NCBI GenBank assembly: GCA_039696685.1
Contig: CP155566.1
Location: 806,001-870,000, forward strand
Direction: 5' to 3'
DNA: 64,000 bases
From: Vibrio sp. CDRSL-10 TSBA
GTDB taxonomy: Bacteria; Pseudomonadota; Gammaproteobacteria; Enterobacterales; Vibrionaceae
The notes under the pieces were generated by a model. That model ran no database searches. It saw nothing but the letters and a program-made list of their open reading frames with translations, and was not told the DNA's origin. A program made the translations under genes and the position numbers. Position 1 is the first letter of the stretch; the number at the start of each line of letters is the position of its first letter. This document shows positions 18,315-27,194 of this stretch, piece by piece.

Positions 18315-18510
18315 GGCTTGAATTTGTACAATTCAGGCCCTTCATCTTCGACTCTTCCCACACGGGAAACACGAAGTTTGATGCGGGCGTTGGGGGAAAC
18401 TCTTACGCCCGTAAATTTGTCGACTTAGTTAAGGAACCTAGGATCCTAGGACCTAGGGCCTAGATTCTTTAACTATGTCGATACAACCACCAAGCGGCGT
18501 AACCCCGCCG
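18315..18510 (+). other. Strongly structured dnaK-dnaJ intergenic region
   Basis: Four hairpins follow one another: GGCTTGAATT/AATTCAGGCC (18315-18339), CGGGCGT/ACGCCCG (18384-18411), a long stem with 23-base arms (18420-18442 and 18459-18481, three mismatches), and CGGCG/CGCCG (18495-18510). The long stem carries repeated CCTAGG units, including the perfect palindrome CCTAGGATCCTAGG at 18437-18450. No T-run follows, so this is probably an mRNA processing, stability or attenuation structure that sets the DnaK:DnaJ ratio rather than a terminator. Confidence 0.6.
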
Positions 18511-18539
18511 TTTGCAGTAACAGATTGGTGACCTAGAAC

Positions 18540-19688
18540 ATGTCAAAACGTGATTTTTACGAAGTATTAGGCGTTAGCCGTGATGCCTCTGAGCGCGATA
18601 TTAAGAAGGCGTACAAACGCCTGGCGATGAAATACCACCCGGACCGTAACCAGGGTGATGCCAGCTCTGCGGATAAGTTTAAAGAAGTAAAAGAAGCGTA
18701 TGAGATTCTGACTGATCCTCAGAAAAAAGCAGCCTATGACCAGTATGGCCACGCAGCCTTTGAACAGGGCGGTGGCGGCTTTGGCGGCGGCGGTTTCGGC
18801 GGCGGCGGTGCTGATTTTGGCGACATTTTCGGTGACGTCTTCGGTGATATTTTCGGCGGTGGTCGTCGTGGCGGCGGTTCTCCGCGTCCACAGCGTGGCG
18901 CAGATCTGCGTTACAACATGGAACTGACTCTGGAAGAGGCGGTACGTGGCTGTTCGAAAGAGATCCAGGTTCCGACTCTGGTGCACTGTGATACCTGTGA
19001 CGGTTCTGGTGCGAAGAAAGGCACCTCGGCTCAGACCTGTGGCACCTGTCATGGCCACGGTCAGGTACAGATGCGTCAGGGTTTCTTTGCAGTGCAGCAA
19101 ACCTGTCCGACCTGTCACGGTAAAGGCAAAATCATCAAAGATCCTTGTGATTCTTGTCATGGCCAGGGCCGTAAGCAGCAGACTAAGACGCTGAATGTGA
19201 AGATCCCGGCAGGTGTTGATACCGGTGACCGTATCCGTCTGGCTGGTGAAGGCGAAGCGGGCGAAATGGGGGCTCCGGCGGGCGATCTGTACGTACAGGT
19301 GCACGTTAAAGAGCACAATATTTTCGAACGTGAAGGCAATAACCTGTACTGTGAAGTACCGGTCAGCTTTGCGATGGCTGCCCTGGGTGGTGAAGTCGAA
19401 GTGCCGACGCTGGATGGCCGTGTTAACCTGAAAGTGCCGGAAGAGACTCAGACCGGTCGTATGTTCCGCATGCGTGGTAAAGGCGTGAAGAGTGTACGCG
19501 GTGGTGCTGTCGGTGACCTGATTGTGAAACTGGTGGTGGAAACTCCGGTGAAACTGAGCGCGCGTCAGAAAGAGCTGCTGCGTGAACTGGAAGAATCTTG
19601 CGGTGGCGAAGCGGCTAATAAGCACAAGCCAAAATCGGAAGGTTTCTTCAACGGTGTGAAGAAGTTCTTCGACGATCTGACCAGCTAA
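18540..19688 (+). CDS. dnaJ: Chaperone DnaJ (Hsp40)
   Basis: Co-chaperone that delivers substrates to DnaK and stimulates its ATPase. The 382-residue protein shows all type I parts: J domain with the HPD motif ([11 protein letters not shown], residues 28-38), a Gly/Phe-rich linker ([19 protein letters not shown]), and four zinc-binding CxxCxGxG repeats ([32 protein letters not shown]). The C-terminal beta domains follow. It probably shares the dnaK transcript through the structured 240-base gap. A terminator lies downstream. Confidence 0.97.
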   Translation: MSKRDFYEVLGVSRDASERDIKKAYKRLAMKYHPDRNQGDASSADKFKEVKEAYEILTDPQKKAAYDQYGHAAFEQGGGGFGGGGFGGGGADFGDIFGDVFGDIFGGGRRGGGSPRPQRGADLRYNMELTLEEAVRGCSKEIQVPTLVHCDTCDGSGAKKGTSAQTCGTCHGHGQVQMRQGFFAVQQTCPTCHGKGKIIKDPCDSCHGQGRKQQTKTLNVKIPAGVDTGDRIRLAGEGEAGEMGAPAGDLYVQVHVKEHNIFEREGNNLYCEVPVSFAMAALGGEVEVPTLDGRVNLKVPEETQTGRMFRMRGKGVKSVRGGAVGDLIVKLVVETPVKLSARQKELLRELEESCGGEAANKHKPKSEGFFNGVKKFFDDLTS

Positions 19689-19749
19689 GCTGAACACATA
19701 TTCGTTAAGTTAACCCGGTAACCAGTTCCTAAACTGGTAACTAGTTAAT

Positions 19750-19790
19750 CCGATGGTTATTAACTTAATCCTATGGTTATTAACTTACAA
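19750..19790 (+). repeat. Direct repeat after dnaJ
   Basis: The unit TATGGTTATTAACTTA (first copy beginning GATGG) occurs twice in a row, about 19751-19766 and 19772-19788, between the dnaJ stop and its terminator. No function is apparent. Confidence 0.4.
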
Positions 19791-19802
19791 CGATAATTAA
19801 CG

Positions 19803-19827
19803 AAGGCCTGCATTGCAGGCCTTTTTT
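19803..19827 (+). terminator. Terminator of dnaJ
   Basis: AAGGCCTGC-ATT-GCAGGCCTT followed by TTTT on the plus strand. Confidence 0.85.
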
Positions 19828-19838
19828 GTGCCTGCTGA

Positions 19839-20276
19839 TCAGCGCCAGCAGGCAACGGGTTCACGTTCCCCCTGGCTGCTGAGCGTCAGCCTGGCATAAC
19901 TTTGTCCGCTGCACCTGTCGCTGTTCTGGTCACTTTGCGCTTGCGGCGTGGCATAAATCAGATAACCACCGTCAGACAGATCCAGTCCGATGCGGTAATG
20001 CGTCGGGTCCGATTCACACAGCAGGCAGTGGCCGGCGTCAAATATCTCCTGGCTGTGATAGCCATTGCGGTAACTGGTTTCAAGCTGCAACTGAATCCGG
20101 GTCATGTCACTCAGAGCCAGGCGGCGGTGCGTGCGCTGTATGTGGTCATCATAGAGCGGATAGGTCAGGGCTGAGAGTATCAGCAGCAGCGTCATCGCCA
20201 GCATCAATTCGATCAGCGTCATACCCTGAATGTTGTTTTGTCCTCTGTTGCAGTTATTTATTCGAATCATTTCCAT
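19839..20276 (-). CDS. Type IV pilin-like protein (PilE/minor pilin)
   Basis: A 145-residue prepilin. The leader ends in Gly after 18 residues, followed by the class III motif MTLIELMLAMTLLLILSALT with Glu at +5, so it should be cleaved and N-methylated by PilD. A C-terminal Cys pair (two Cys in GHCLLCES, further Cys near the end) is typical of PilE-like minor pilins. It is divergent from the fimT-pilW-pilX-pilV operon with starts about 100 bases apart, so a shared control region is likely. The ATG at 20276 has AGGA 6 bases upstream. Confidence 0.85.
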   Translation of the reverse strand: MEMIRINNCNRGQNNIQGMTLIELMLAMTLLLILSALTYPLYDDHIQRTHRRLALSDMTRIQLQLETSYRNGYHSQEIFDAGHCLLCESDPTHYRIGLDLSDGGYLIYATPQAQSDQNSDRCSGQSYARLTLSSQGEREPVACWR

Positions 20277-20373
20277 CGCTTTTCCTGTCTGTATTCAGCC
20301 CGTTGTGAAAGTTGTTAGCCTGATAGTAAGACGGGTTATGGGTTCTCTCTCTGATTGCATGAGGTTCTTGGAA

Positions 20374-20877
20374 ATGGTTCGCGGATTTAGTTTGCTTGAG
20401 CTGCTGATAACGGTAGTCATACTGAGCATTTTGCTGGCAGTTGCGATACCTGATTTCAGCCAGGTGACCGGCCGGGAAACGATGCGTTCTCTGGCGGCGC
20501 AGTTGCAGGGTTTCATCCATAACGCCAAATCTCAGGCCGTGCTGCGTAACCGCGATTTATGGGGGCATATTGTCTGGGATGCAGACAACGACAGTCACTG
20601 GCGTCTGATTCTGAGTGACAGCAGCGAACCCGGTAGCGGAGAACGATTAATGACGCTCGATGGCGGCGAGTTTAGCGCGGTCAGCTTGAGTGCCACCTTT
20701 GCGCGCGACCGGATTCAGTTTGATGGCGTACGTGGCAAAGTCAGCAACGGCAGTTTCTATTTCCAGCCCGATGGCAAAGGTTCTGCGGCGCTGCGTCTCA
20801 CCACGTCATTTGGCGCCAGCCGGGTGATGGTCTGTTCACCGGAGGAGGAGAGCTATGGCTATCCAAAATGTGATTAG
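20374..20877 (+). CDS. fimT: GspH/FimT family pseudopilin
   Basis: A minor pilin of about 167 residues. MVRG is a short leader, then FSLLELLITVVILSILLAVA with Glu +5 forms the pilin helix. The GspH/FimT C-terminal domain (LAAQLQGFIHNAKSQAVLRN, then a beta-rich part ending in a Cys-containing tail) follows. Minor pilins of this kind prime assembly of type IV pili together with PilV, PilW and PilX. The ATG at 20374 is chosen because upstream in-frame codons would create an unnaturally long leader. It overlaps pilW by 23 bases. Confidence 0.85.
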   Translation: MVRGFSLLELLITVVILSILLAVAIPDFSQVTGRETMRSLAAQLQGFIHNAKSQAVLRNRDLWGHIVWDADNDSHWRLILSDSSEPGSGERLMTLDGGEFSAVSLSATFARDRIQFDGVRGKVSNGSFYFQPDGKGSAALRLTTSFGASRVMVCSPEEESYGYPKCD

Positions 20878-21538
20878 CCCGTTTCATCGCGGCCTGCGAT
20901 TTCAGCATGGCCCGAAATGTCAGTACGGCCCGAAATCTCAGCGCGGGCTAACGCTGATTGAAATGATGGTGGCCTCTTTACTCGGGCTGATGGCGCTGTC
21001 TGTGACCAGCCAGGTAATGATTAGAGGTCAGGCTTATGTGGCAGAGCGCAGCCAGCAACTGCTGCTGGTGCAGAATATGAACAGTGTAATGCAGGTGCTG
21101 AAAGAGGATCTCTACCAGGCCGGATTTGATCCCGGCGGGTCAGTGACTCTGTCGGGTGGCGATGATGTTATCCAGTCGGGGCCTGATGCCGCATCACTGG
21201 GTTATGTTTACCGCGTTGCCGAGCGTGGTGAGCAGGCGTATCGCAATGTAGTGTATCGCTTTGACCGTGAAGAAGGCGTACTGCGTATCTGCGAGAAAGC
21301 TCAGCCTGCACCGCTCACTTTTCTTCAGGCGTCGGACTCGGGCTGGGGCGGGAACTGTTATTCGCTGTTTGAACCACGCCAGATCCGGGTCTCAGAGTTT
21401 CGGGTAACGACGCGGCGAGTGGCGGGCGTGCAGGCGACTGCTCTGCTCACCGAGGTCAGGCTCAGTGCGCTGCTGACCAGGCTGCCGCAGTTCAGTCACA
21501 GCCTTTCCTTTCAGCTTTTAACCCGTAACGGACAATGA
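20855..21538 (+). CDS. pilW: Type IV pilus minor pilin PilW
   Basis: A 227-residue prepilin. Its leader is unusually long (31 residues) and contains a duplicated segment (FQHGPKCQYGPK). Gly is then followed by LTLIEMMVASLLGLMALSVT, with Glu +5. The PilW-type middle region (QQLLLVQNMNSVMQVLKEDL, QAGFDPGG) and a cysteine pair in the C-terminal half are visible. It overlaps fimT upstream and shares ATGA with pilX downstream, so the four genes are translationally coupled. Confidence 0.85.
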   Translation: MAIQNVISPFHRGLRFQHGPKCQYGPKSQRGLTLIEMMVASLLGLMALSVTSQVMIRGQAYVAERSQQLLLVQNMNSVMQVLKEDLYQAGFDPGGSVTLSGGDDVIQSGPDAASLGYVYRVAERGEQAYRNVVYRFDREEGVLRICEKAQPAPLTFLQASDSGWGGNCYSLFEPRQIRVSEFRVTTRRVAGVQATALLTEVRLSALLTRLPQFSHSLSFQLLTRNGQ

Positions 21539-21990
21539 CAACCAACGCCAAGGGCATGATCACCCTGCTGGTGGTGTCACTGCTGCTGATGCTGGCTTTG
21601 GTGATGACGCTTGGGCTGCATCAGGCTCTGCTCTATCAAATCAAACGGGCTCACAATGAGCTGATTTCACGTCAGCAGTTCTGGATAGCGGAAGGCGGCC
21701 TGGAGTGTGTGCTAAGTGTTGCTCATCAATCGGGGCAAGTGCCGGACAGTGCCAGTATGGCGTTGTGTAATCAGCACGGTTCAGTGCAGTTTGATTACCA
21801 GGTGGTACAGCCGAACGAACACGGCCAGCCCGGATTAGTGACGGTAGGCGCTAGTTATGGCTACCGGCGGATACAACGGACTCTGGCCTATGTCGTCGGG
21901 GCCGACACCGTTAGCGGTGAAGACACAGAAAGCGAGGCGGAGCAACAACAGAGTATCAGTTGGCAGCCGGGATCGTGGAGCGCACGGTGA
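21535..21990 (+). CDS. pilX: Type IV pilus minor pilin PilX-like
   Basis: A 151-residue protein with a short N-terminus (MTTNAKG) before the hydrophobic segment MITLLVVSLLLMLALVMTLG. Glu +5 is replaced, as is common for PilX/GspK-like initiators. The block QFWIAEGGLECVLSVA matches PilX-like proteins of vibrios. The C-terminus is acidic and Gln/Ser-rich. It starts within the pilW stop codon (ATGA). Assignment rests on its place between pilW and pilV and on the AEGGLE motif. Confidence 0.75.
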   Translation: MTTNAKGMITLLVVSLLLMLALVMTLGLHQALLYQIKRAHNELISRQQFWIAEGGLECVLSVAHQSGQVPDSASMALCNQHGSVQFDYQVVQPNEHGQPGLVTVGASYGYRRIQRTLAYVVGADTVSGEDTESEAEQQQSISWQPGSWSAR

Positions 21991-22053
21991 GATGGGAATT
22001 ACGATGGTAATGACTGCTTTCAGAGGAACTGCTTTGAGAGGGGAAAATAGGCA

Positions 22054-22503
22054 ATGGAAACTAGCCGCGTCAGCCGGCATGTGGCGGTAAGCCGGGCGCA
22101 CGGATTCAGCCTGATTGAAGTGATGATCGCCTTTATTCTGGTCAGTGTCGGAGTGCTGGGTCTGATGAGTTGGCAGCTGTTTATTGAGCAGCGCAGCGAC
22201 TATGCACAGCGCAGCGGGCAGGCGCTTGATCTGGCGGAGCAAAAGCTGACCTGGTTTCATACCCGGGGCGCACAATCCTCGTTATCTGAACTGGCGGTCG
22301 CGGATTTTGAACGTGATGTGGTCAGCGGTGAAGAGGTTGTCGGGCCGGATTATCGTATGCTCTGGAGTGTGACTGCACTCAGCCCGGTGCTGAAATCGAT
22401 TCGGATCGAAGTGATCTGGCAGGATCGACTGGGTGGCGAACGCAGCATAGAACTAAGCACCCTGCTGTCACGCTATACGCACGATCAGACTGATAATGAA
22501 TGA
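22054..22503 (+). CDS. pilV: Type IV pilus modification/minor pilin PilV
   Basis: A 149-residue prepilin. The leader ends HG, followed by FSLIEVMIAFILVSVGVLGL with Glu +5, the standard PilV start, and then LMSWQLFIEQRSDYAQRS and the DLAEQKL region. It is the last gene of the fimT-pilW-pilX-pilV set. No pilY1 follows, in keeping with vibrios, and a terminator lies about 60 bases downstream. Confidence 0.88.
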   Translation: METSRVSRHVAVSRAHGFSLIEVMIAFILVSVGVLGLMSWQLFIEQRSDYAQRSGQALDLAEQKLTWFHTRGAQSSLSELAVADFERDVVSGEEVVGPDYRMLWSVTALSPVLKSIRIEVIWQDRLGGERSIELSTLLSRYTHDQTDNE

Positions 22504-22556
22504 TAAGTGATAAGCGGAAAAACCATGGTTTAGGGCGAGGCATGTTGTTGTGAATA

Positions 22557-22583
22557 ACAAAAAGCCCGCAGCTGCGGGCTTAG
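22557..22583. terminator. Terminator between pilV and fghA
   Basis: The 20-base palindrome AAGCCCGCAGCTGCGGGCTT has an A run on its left, so it best serves the minus strand (fghA) and more weakly the plus strand (pilV). Confidence 0.75.
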
Positions 22584-22586
22584 TTG

Positions 22587-23483
22587 CTATCCGGGGTAAC
22601 GCAGGGCGATAGTGAAATACAGATTCGCCTTTTGGCTTACGCTTTCAGGAAACCGGGCGTGGAACGCCAGATGTTCTGAAATAAAGCTCTGGATAAAGAA
22701 GTAGCTGTGGTCGTAACCCGGATGCAGACGAATCTGCACATCAAGCTGCTTGGCTTCCGCCGCGGCTTGCAGGGTTTCCGGTTTCAGCTGCTCGCTGAGG
22801 AAGCTGTCTGCTTCACCCTGATCGACCAGAATCGGCGTTTTGACCGGCAGCGCTTTCATCAGCTCGACTGCGTCGTACTGTTCCCAGGTCGACTTATCTT
22901 CACCCAGGTAGTGACGGAACGCTTTCTGGCCCCATGGCACTGTCATCGGATGACAAATCGGGCTGAAGGCTGAAATAGAAGTGTACTGATCCTGGTTTTT
23001 CATACCTATGGTCAGTGCACCGTGGCCGCCCATGCTGTGGCCGGAAATCGCTTTCTGTTTGTTGACCGGGAAGTGGGCTTCAATCAGCTGTGGCAGCTCA
23101 TCAACGATATAGCTGTACATCTGGTAGTGCTGCTTCCATGGCTCTTGTGTGGCGTTAAGGTAGAAACCTGCGCCGAGGCCGAAATCGTAGGCACCTTCGG
23201 CATCATCCGGCACACCTTCGCCGCGCGGACTGGTGTCCGGGGCAACGATCGCGATACCCAGCTCAGCGGCTTTCTGGAAAGCAGCGGCTTTTTGCATGAA
23301 GTTTTCGTCGGTACAGGTCAGGCCTGACAGCCAGTACAGGACCGGAACCGGATTGGTCGAAGACGCTTCCGGTGGAAGGTAGATAGCGAAACGCATGTCG
23401 CAGCTCAGCACGTCTGAGCGGTGTTGATATTGTTTGTGCCAGCCTTCAAACACCTTAGCCTGACTGAGATTGGTGAGACTCAT
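22587..23483 (-). CDS. fghA: S-formylglutathione hydrolase
   Basis: Hydrolyses S-formylglutathione to formate and glutathione, the second step of formaldehyde detoxification. The esterase D-type alpha/beta hydrolase (298 residues) has the nucleophile elbow GHSMGGHGA (Ser near residue 149), YWLSGLTCTDENFM near the N-terminus and the catalytic His in the GYDHSYFFI block. The ATG at 23483 has AAGGAG just upstream and matches the family start MSLTNLSQ. It follows frmA by about 130 bases on the same strand, the classic frmA-fghA pair. Confidence 0.95.
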   Translation of the reverse strand: MSLTNLSQAKVFEGWHKQYQHRSDVLSCDMRFAIYLPPEASSTNPVPVLYWLSGLTCTDENFMQKAAAFQKAAELGIAIVAPDTSPRGEGVPDDAEGAYDFGLGAGFYLNATQEPWKQHYQMYSYIVDELPQLIEAHFPVNKQKAISGHSMGGHGALTIGMKNQDQYTSISAFSPICHPMTVPWGQKAFRHYLGEDKSTWEQYDAVELMKALPVKTPILVDQGEADSFLSEQLKPETLQAAAEAKQLDVQIRLHPGYDHSYFFIQSFISEHLAFHARFPESVSQKANLYFTIALRYPG

Positions 23484-23611
23484 TCTTGCTCCTTGGACAG
23501 AGTATTCCGATAGCACAAGGTTGCAGCGCTGTTGGCAGTGCTGCAACCTGATTAATGTGCGGGATAATCCTAAGTCGGGATTATTTGCAATCGACGTGAG
23601 TGATTACGCGA

Positions 23612-24746
<1,135 letters not shown>

Positions 24747-24971
24747 GGAGTGATTCCTTTTCATAACATTAAAGGTGAAAGACGGAGTGCGTGACACCAT
24801 CAAACTGATTCAATTGTCTGCGTCCGGGTCAGAGCGCTATCGCTCGGGAAAACGACGCCGGAGTGCGAACTAAGATAATCAGTATAGATCCTTCTCAGCT
24901 TGTTATAATCGGTGTAAAGTGAGAATGACTTTTACGAATTTGTAATAATCAAACGGTAAGTAATTGTAATT

Positions 24972-24987
24972 ACGATAAGCTTATCGT
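24972..24987. promoter_or_regulatory. Palindrome in the frmA-LysR divergent region
   Basis: ACGATAAGCTTATCGT is a perfect 16-base palindrome, 24 bases before the LysR-type regulator start and about 225 bases from frmA. It is a plausible operator, perhaps for autoregulation. This is inference from position and symmetry only. Confidence 0.4.
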
Positions 24988-25011
24988 GGTAATCAGGCTA
25001 AGTGAGGGGCT

Positions 25012-25884
25012 ATGGCAAGCTGGGAAGGGGTCAATGAATTTGTCGCGGTGGCGGAAACCGGCAGTTTTACTCAGGCCGCGCTGCGTATGACGACCTCGGT
25101 TGCTAACGTCAGCCGCCGGGTGGCGGTGCTGGAAGAGCGTCTGGGGGTAAAACTGCTGCTGCGCACGACGCGTAAAGTCTCGCTGACCGAAGCCGGGCAG
25201 GTTTATTACCTGCAGTGCCGCGCATTGCTTGAGGGGCTGGAGCAGGCTGAGCTCGCCGTGACCCAGATGCAGCAGACGCCGAAAGGGAAGGTGAAAGTGA
25301 CTGCGCCGGTGACTTATGGTGAGCAAAAAATCGCGCCGCTGCTGCATGACTTTTTGCAGCTCTATCCGCAGCTGGAGTTGGATCTGGTGCTCAGTAACCA
25401 GAAGCTGGATCTGATTGAACAGGGCGTTGATGTCGCGGTGCGGCTCGGCCAGCTCGATGATTCAAGTTTTATTGCCCGCCGTCTGAGCAACCGCCATCTG
25501 TACGTGTGTGCCACACCTGAGTATCTGGCTCAGTACGGTACGCCGCACACGCTGTCGGAGCTCAATCAGCACTATTGTCTGATCGGTACGTATGATCACT
25601 GGCGCTTTAAAGAAAACCATCAGTCGCGCTCGATCCGGGTTAAAGGACGCATCAGTTGCAGCAGCGGGGTGGTGCTGCTCGATGCAGTGCTGAAAAGTAT
25701 GGGGCTGGCGCAGTTGCCGGATTATTACGTCTCCGAGCATCTGGAATCGGGGCGCCTGGTTGAAGTGTTGCCCAGTTATCGTGATGATCGCGAAGGGGTG
25801 TGGGCGCTCTATCCGCAAAACCGCCATTTGTCCCCTAAAGTGCGTTTGCTGGTGGATTACCTTGCCCAGCACCTGCCGGCGTAA
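25012..25884 (+). CDS. LysR family transcriptional regulator
   Basis: A 290-residue LTTR. The N-terminal winged helix-turn-helix reads FVAVAETGSFTQAALRM, then SVANVSRRVAVLEERLGVKL and LLRTTRKVSLTEAGQ; the effector domain follows from about residue 90. It resembles the CrgA/AaeR-like subgroup. It is divergent from frmA-fghA, so it probably controls formaldehyde detoxification, as LysR-type regulators do in other proteobacteria; the inducer is unknown. The ATG at 25012 follows a weak GTGAGGG site. Confidence 0.88.
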   Translation: MASWEGVNEFVAVAETGSFTQAALRMTTSVANVSRRVAVLEERLGVKLLLRTTRKVSLTEAGQVYYLQCRALLEGLEQAELAVTQMQQTPKGKVKVTAPVTYGEQKIAPLLHDFLQLYPQLELDLVLSNQKLDLIEQGVDVAVRLGQLDDSSFIARRLSNRHLYVCATPEYLAQYGTPHTLSELNQHYCLIGTYDHWRFKENHQSRSIRVKGRISCSSGVVLLDAVLKSMGLAQLPDYYVSEHLESGRLVEVLPSYRDDREGVWALYPQNRHLSPKVRLLVDYLAQHLPA

Positions 25885-25994
25885 GGGCGCTGAGTGACTC
25901 GTTTTGCTGGCTGATGAGCTGGCGAGCGAATTTAATTTGAATATCCGCCCTGTGAGCTTGCTATAATCGCGCTTCACCGAACAATGAGGCCCTC

Positions 25995-26528
25995 ATGACA
26001 GACAGTACACACTCTTTTACTCCCCAGGATGAACTCTTTATGCGCCGCGCGATGGAGCTGGCTGCTGAGGCAGAAGCACAAGGTGAAGTGCCGGTCGGCG
26101 CGGTATTGGTTAAAGATGGCGCGGTGATTGCCGAAGGCTGGAACCGTTCGATTACGGCTTGCGATGCCACCGCGCATGCGGAAATTCAGGTGCTGCGCAA
26201 AGCGGGAGAAGTGCTAAGTAACTATCGTCTGCTCGATACCACCTTATACGTCACGCTCGAACCATGCCCGATGTGTGCCGGAGCCTTGCTGCACAGCCGG
26301 GTGAAACGCATTGTGTTCGGCGCGCCGGATCTCAAAGCGGGCGCCGCCGGTACTGTGCTGGATCTGTTCAGCAGTCAGGCGGCCTATCATTACGCCACGA
26401 TTGAAAAAGGTTTACTGGAGCAGGAGTGTCGTGAGCAATTGCAGGCCTTCTTTCAGCGCCGGCGCAAAGAGATTAAAGCGCGCAAAGAGGCCGAGAAACA
26501 AGCGCAGCAGCAAGCGGGCAGTGAATAA
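25995..26528 (+). CDS. tadA: tRNA-specific adenosine deaminase
   Basis: Converts adenosine 34 of tRNA-Arg(ACG) to inosine. The 177-residue protein has the cytidine-deaminase zinc motif HAE (CDATAHAEIQVLRKAG, near residues 58-70) and PCPMCAGALLHSRV (near residue 90), with the catalytic Glu in HAE. The C-terminus is a long Lys/Arg/Gln-rich helix. A hairpin lies downstream. It stands alone between the LysR gene and the small basic protein gene. Confidence 0.95.
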   Translation: MTDSTHSFTPQDELFMRRAMELAAEAEAQGEVPVGAVLVKDGAVIAEGWNRSITACDATAHAEIQVLRKAGEVLSNYRLLDTTLYVTLEPCPMCAGALLHSRVKRIVFGAPDLKAGAAGTVLDLFSSQAAYHYATIEKGLLEQECREQLQAFFQRRRKEIKARKEAEKQAQQQAGSE

Positions 26529-26634
26529 GTGGTTTACAACAAGAACTGGCTGGATAGCCAAAAGAATGAGTTTAATGACCGGAAGCTTAGTTTAGTGGCA
26601 GGAGCAGGGCTTAATGGCAGGAACAGGGTTATTG

Positions 26635-26663
26635 GCAAACATCTACTTGTGGTAGATGTTTGC
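26635..26663 (+). terminator. Long perfect hairpin downstream of tadA
   Basis: GCAAACATCTAC-TTGTG-GTAGATGTTTGC forms a perfect 12-base stem about 105 bases after the tadA stop. There is no T-run, so it may be a 3'-end stabilising structure rather than an intrinsic terminator. It also lies just past the end of the convergent small gene. Confidence 0.45.
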
Positions 26664-26710
26664 ATCCCGGAGCTTACCCGAAGAAGGTTACCTTGTCCGG
26701 AAACTGAGCA

Positions 26711-26842
26711 TTATCCTGATAACTGAACATACGCGCGATGACGGGCCAGCACTTTGCGTTTGCTGTTGGCCATCATACGGCGTCGGCGGTTGGCCGAACT
26801 GGATTTATTCAGGAGTTTTGTGTGACGTTTACGTCGCAGCAT
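26711..26842 (-). CDS. Small basic protein, 43 residues, unknown function
   Basis: A short frame read as MLRRKRHTKLLNKSSSANRR, then RRMMANSKRKVLARHRAYVQ, ending LSG. Sixteen of 43 residues are Arg, Lys or His, and there is no acidic residue. A strong ribosome site (AGGAGGG) stands 7 bases before the ATG, and the start region is clean, so I consider it a real gene. The composition suits an RNA-, ribosome- or DNA-binding peptide. I do not recognise the family. It is flanked by about 180 bases of empty sequence towards tadA and by about 350 bases without a gene on the other side. Confidence 0.6.
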   Translation of the reverse strand: MLRRKRHTKLLNKSSSANRRRRMMANSKRKVLARHRAYVQLSG

Positions 26843-27194
26843 AAAACACCCTCCTACAACTGACTATAAACAAGAAACCCTACTCACACTCCACACCTGA
26901 CTGTGATGCTGAGCATACAGCGTCCGGAATCGGTTGGTGCCCGCAGCACACTGCCACAGCAAAGTGAAACGGCTGATCACCGTCATATTGCAGAGCAAAG
27001 AGCTTGGGGGAAGAGACGAGCAGGAAACCCAAAAATAACAGCTTATTGTGTTTGTGTGACAGCAGCGTTGCATCGCAGCCTGAGTACCGGGCTGAGACAG
27101 TTGCTACCCGCTAACACAAAAGGAGCCAGCACATGGTGATATCATGCAGTGGCCCCTTCATATGTATGGGTTTTACGGGCAAAAAGCAAGTGGA
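26843..27194. other. Intergenic region between small basic protein and mltF
   Basis: About 350 bases in which I find no gene. The left part should contain the promoter of the small basic protein; the right part is the downstream region of mltF. The inverted repeat CCTGACTG/CAGTCAGG is not exact, and no clear terminator for mltF was found here. Confidence 0.3.

Noticed and set aside
18567..19697. 376-codon minus-strand open frame opposite dnaJ
   Set aside because: A shadow of the dnaJ reading frame with low-complexity composition; dnaJ itself is unambiguous.
26529..26726. Plus-strand open frame after tadA (MVYNKNWLDSQKNEF...)
   Set aside because: Starts directly after tadA with no ribosome site, low-complexity middle (repeated Gly/Ala/Asn from a GGCAGGA repeat) and runs through the downstream hairpin.
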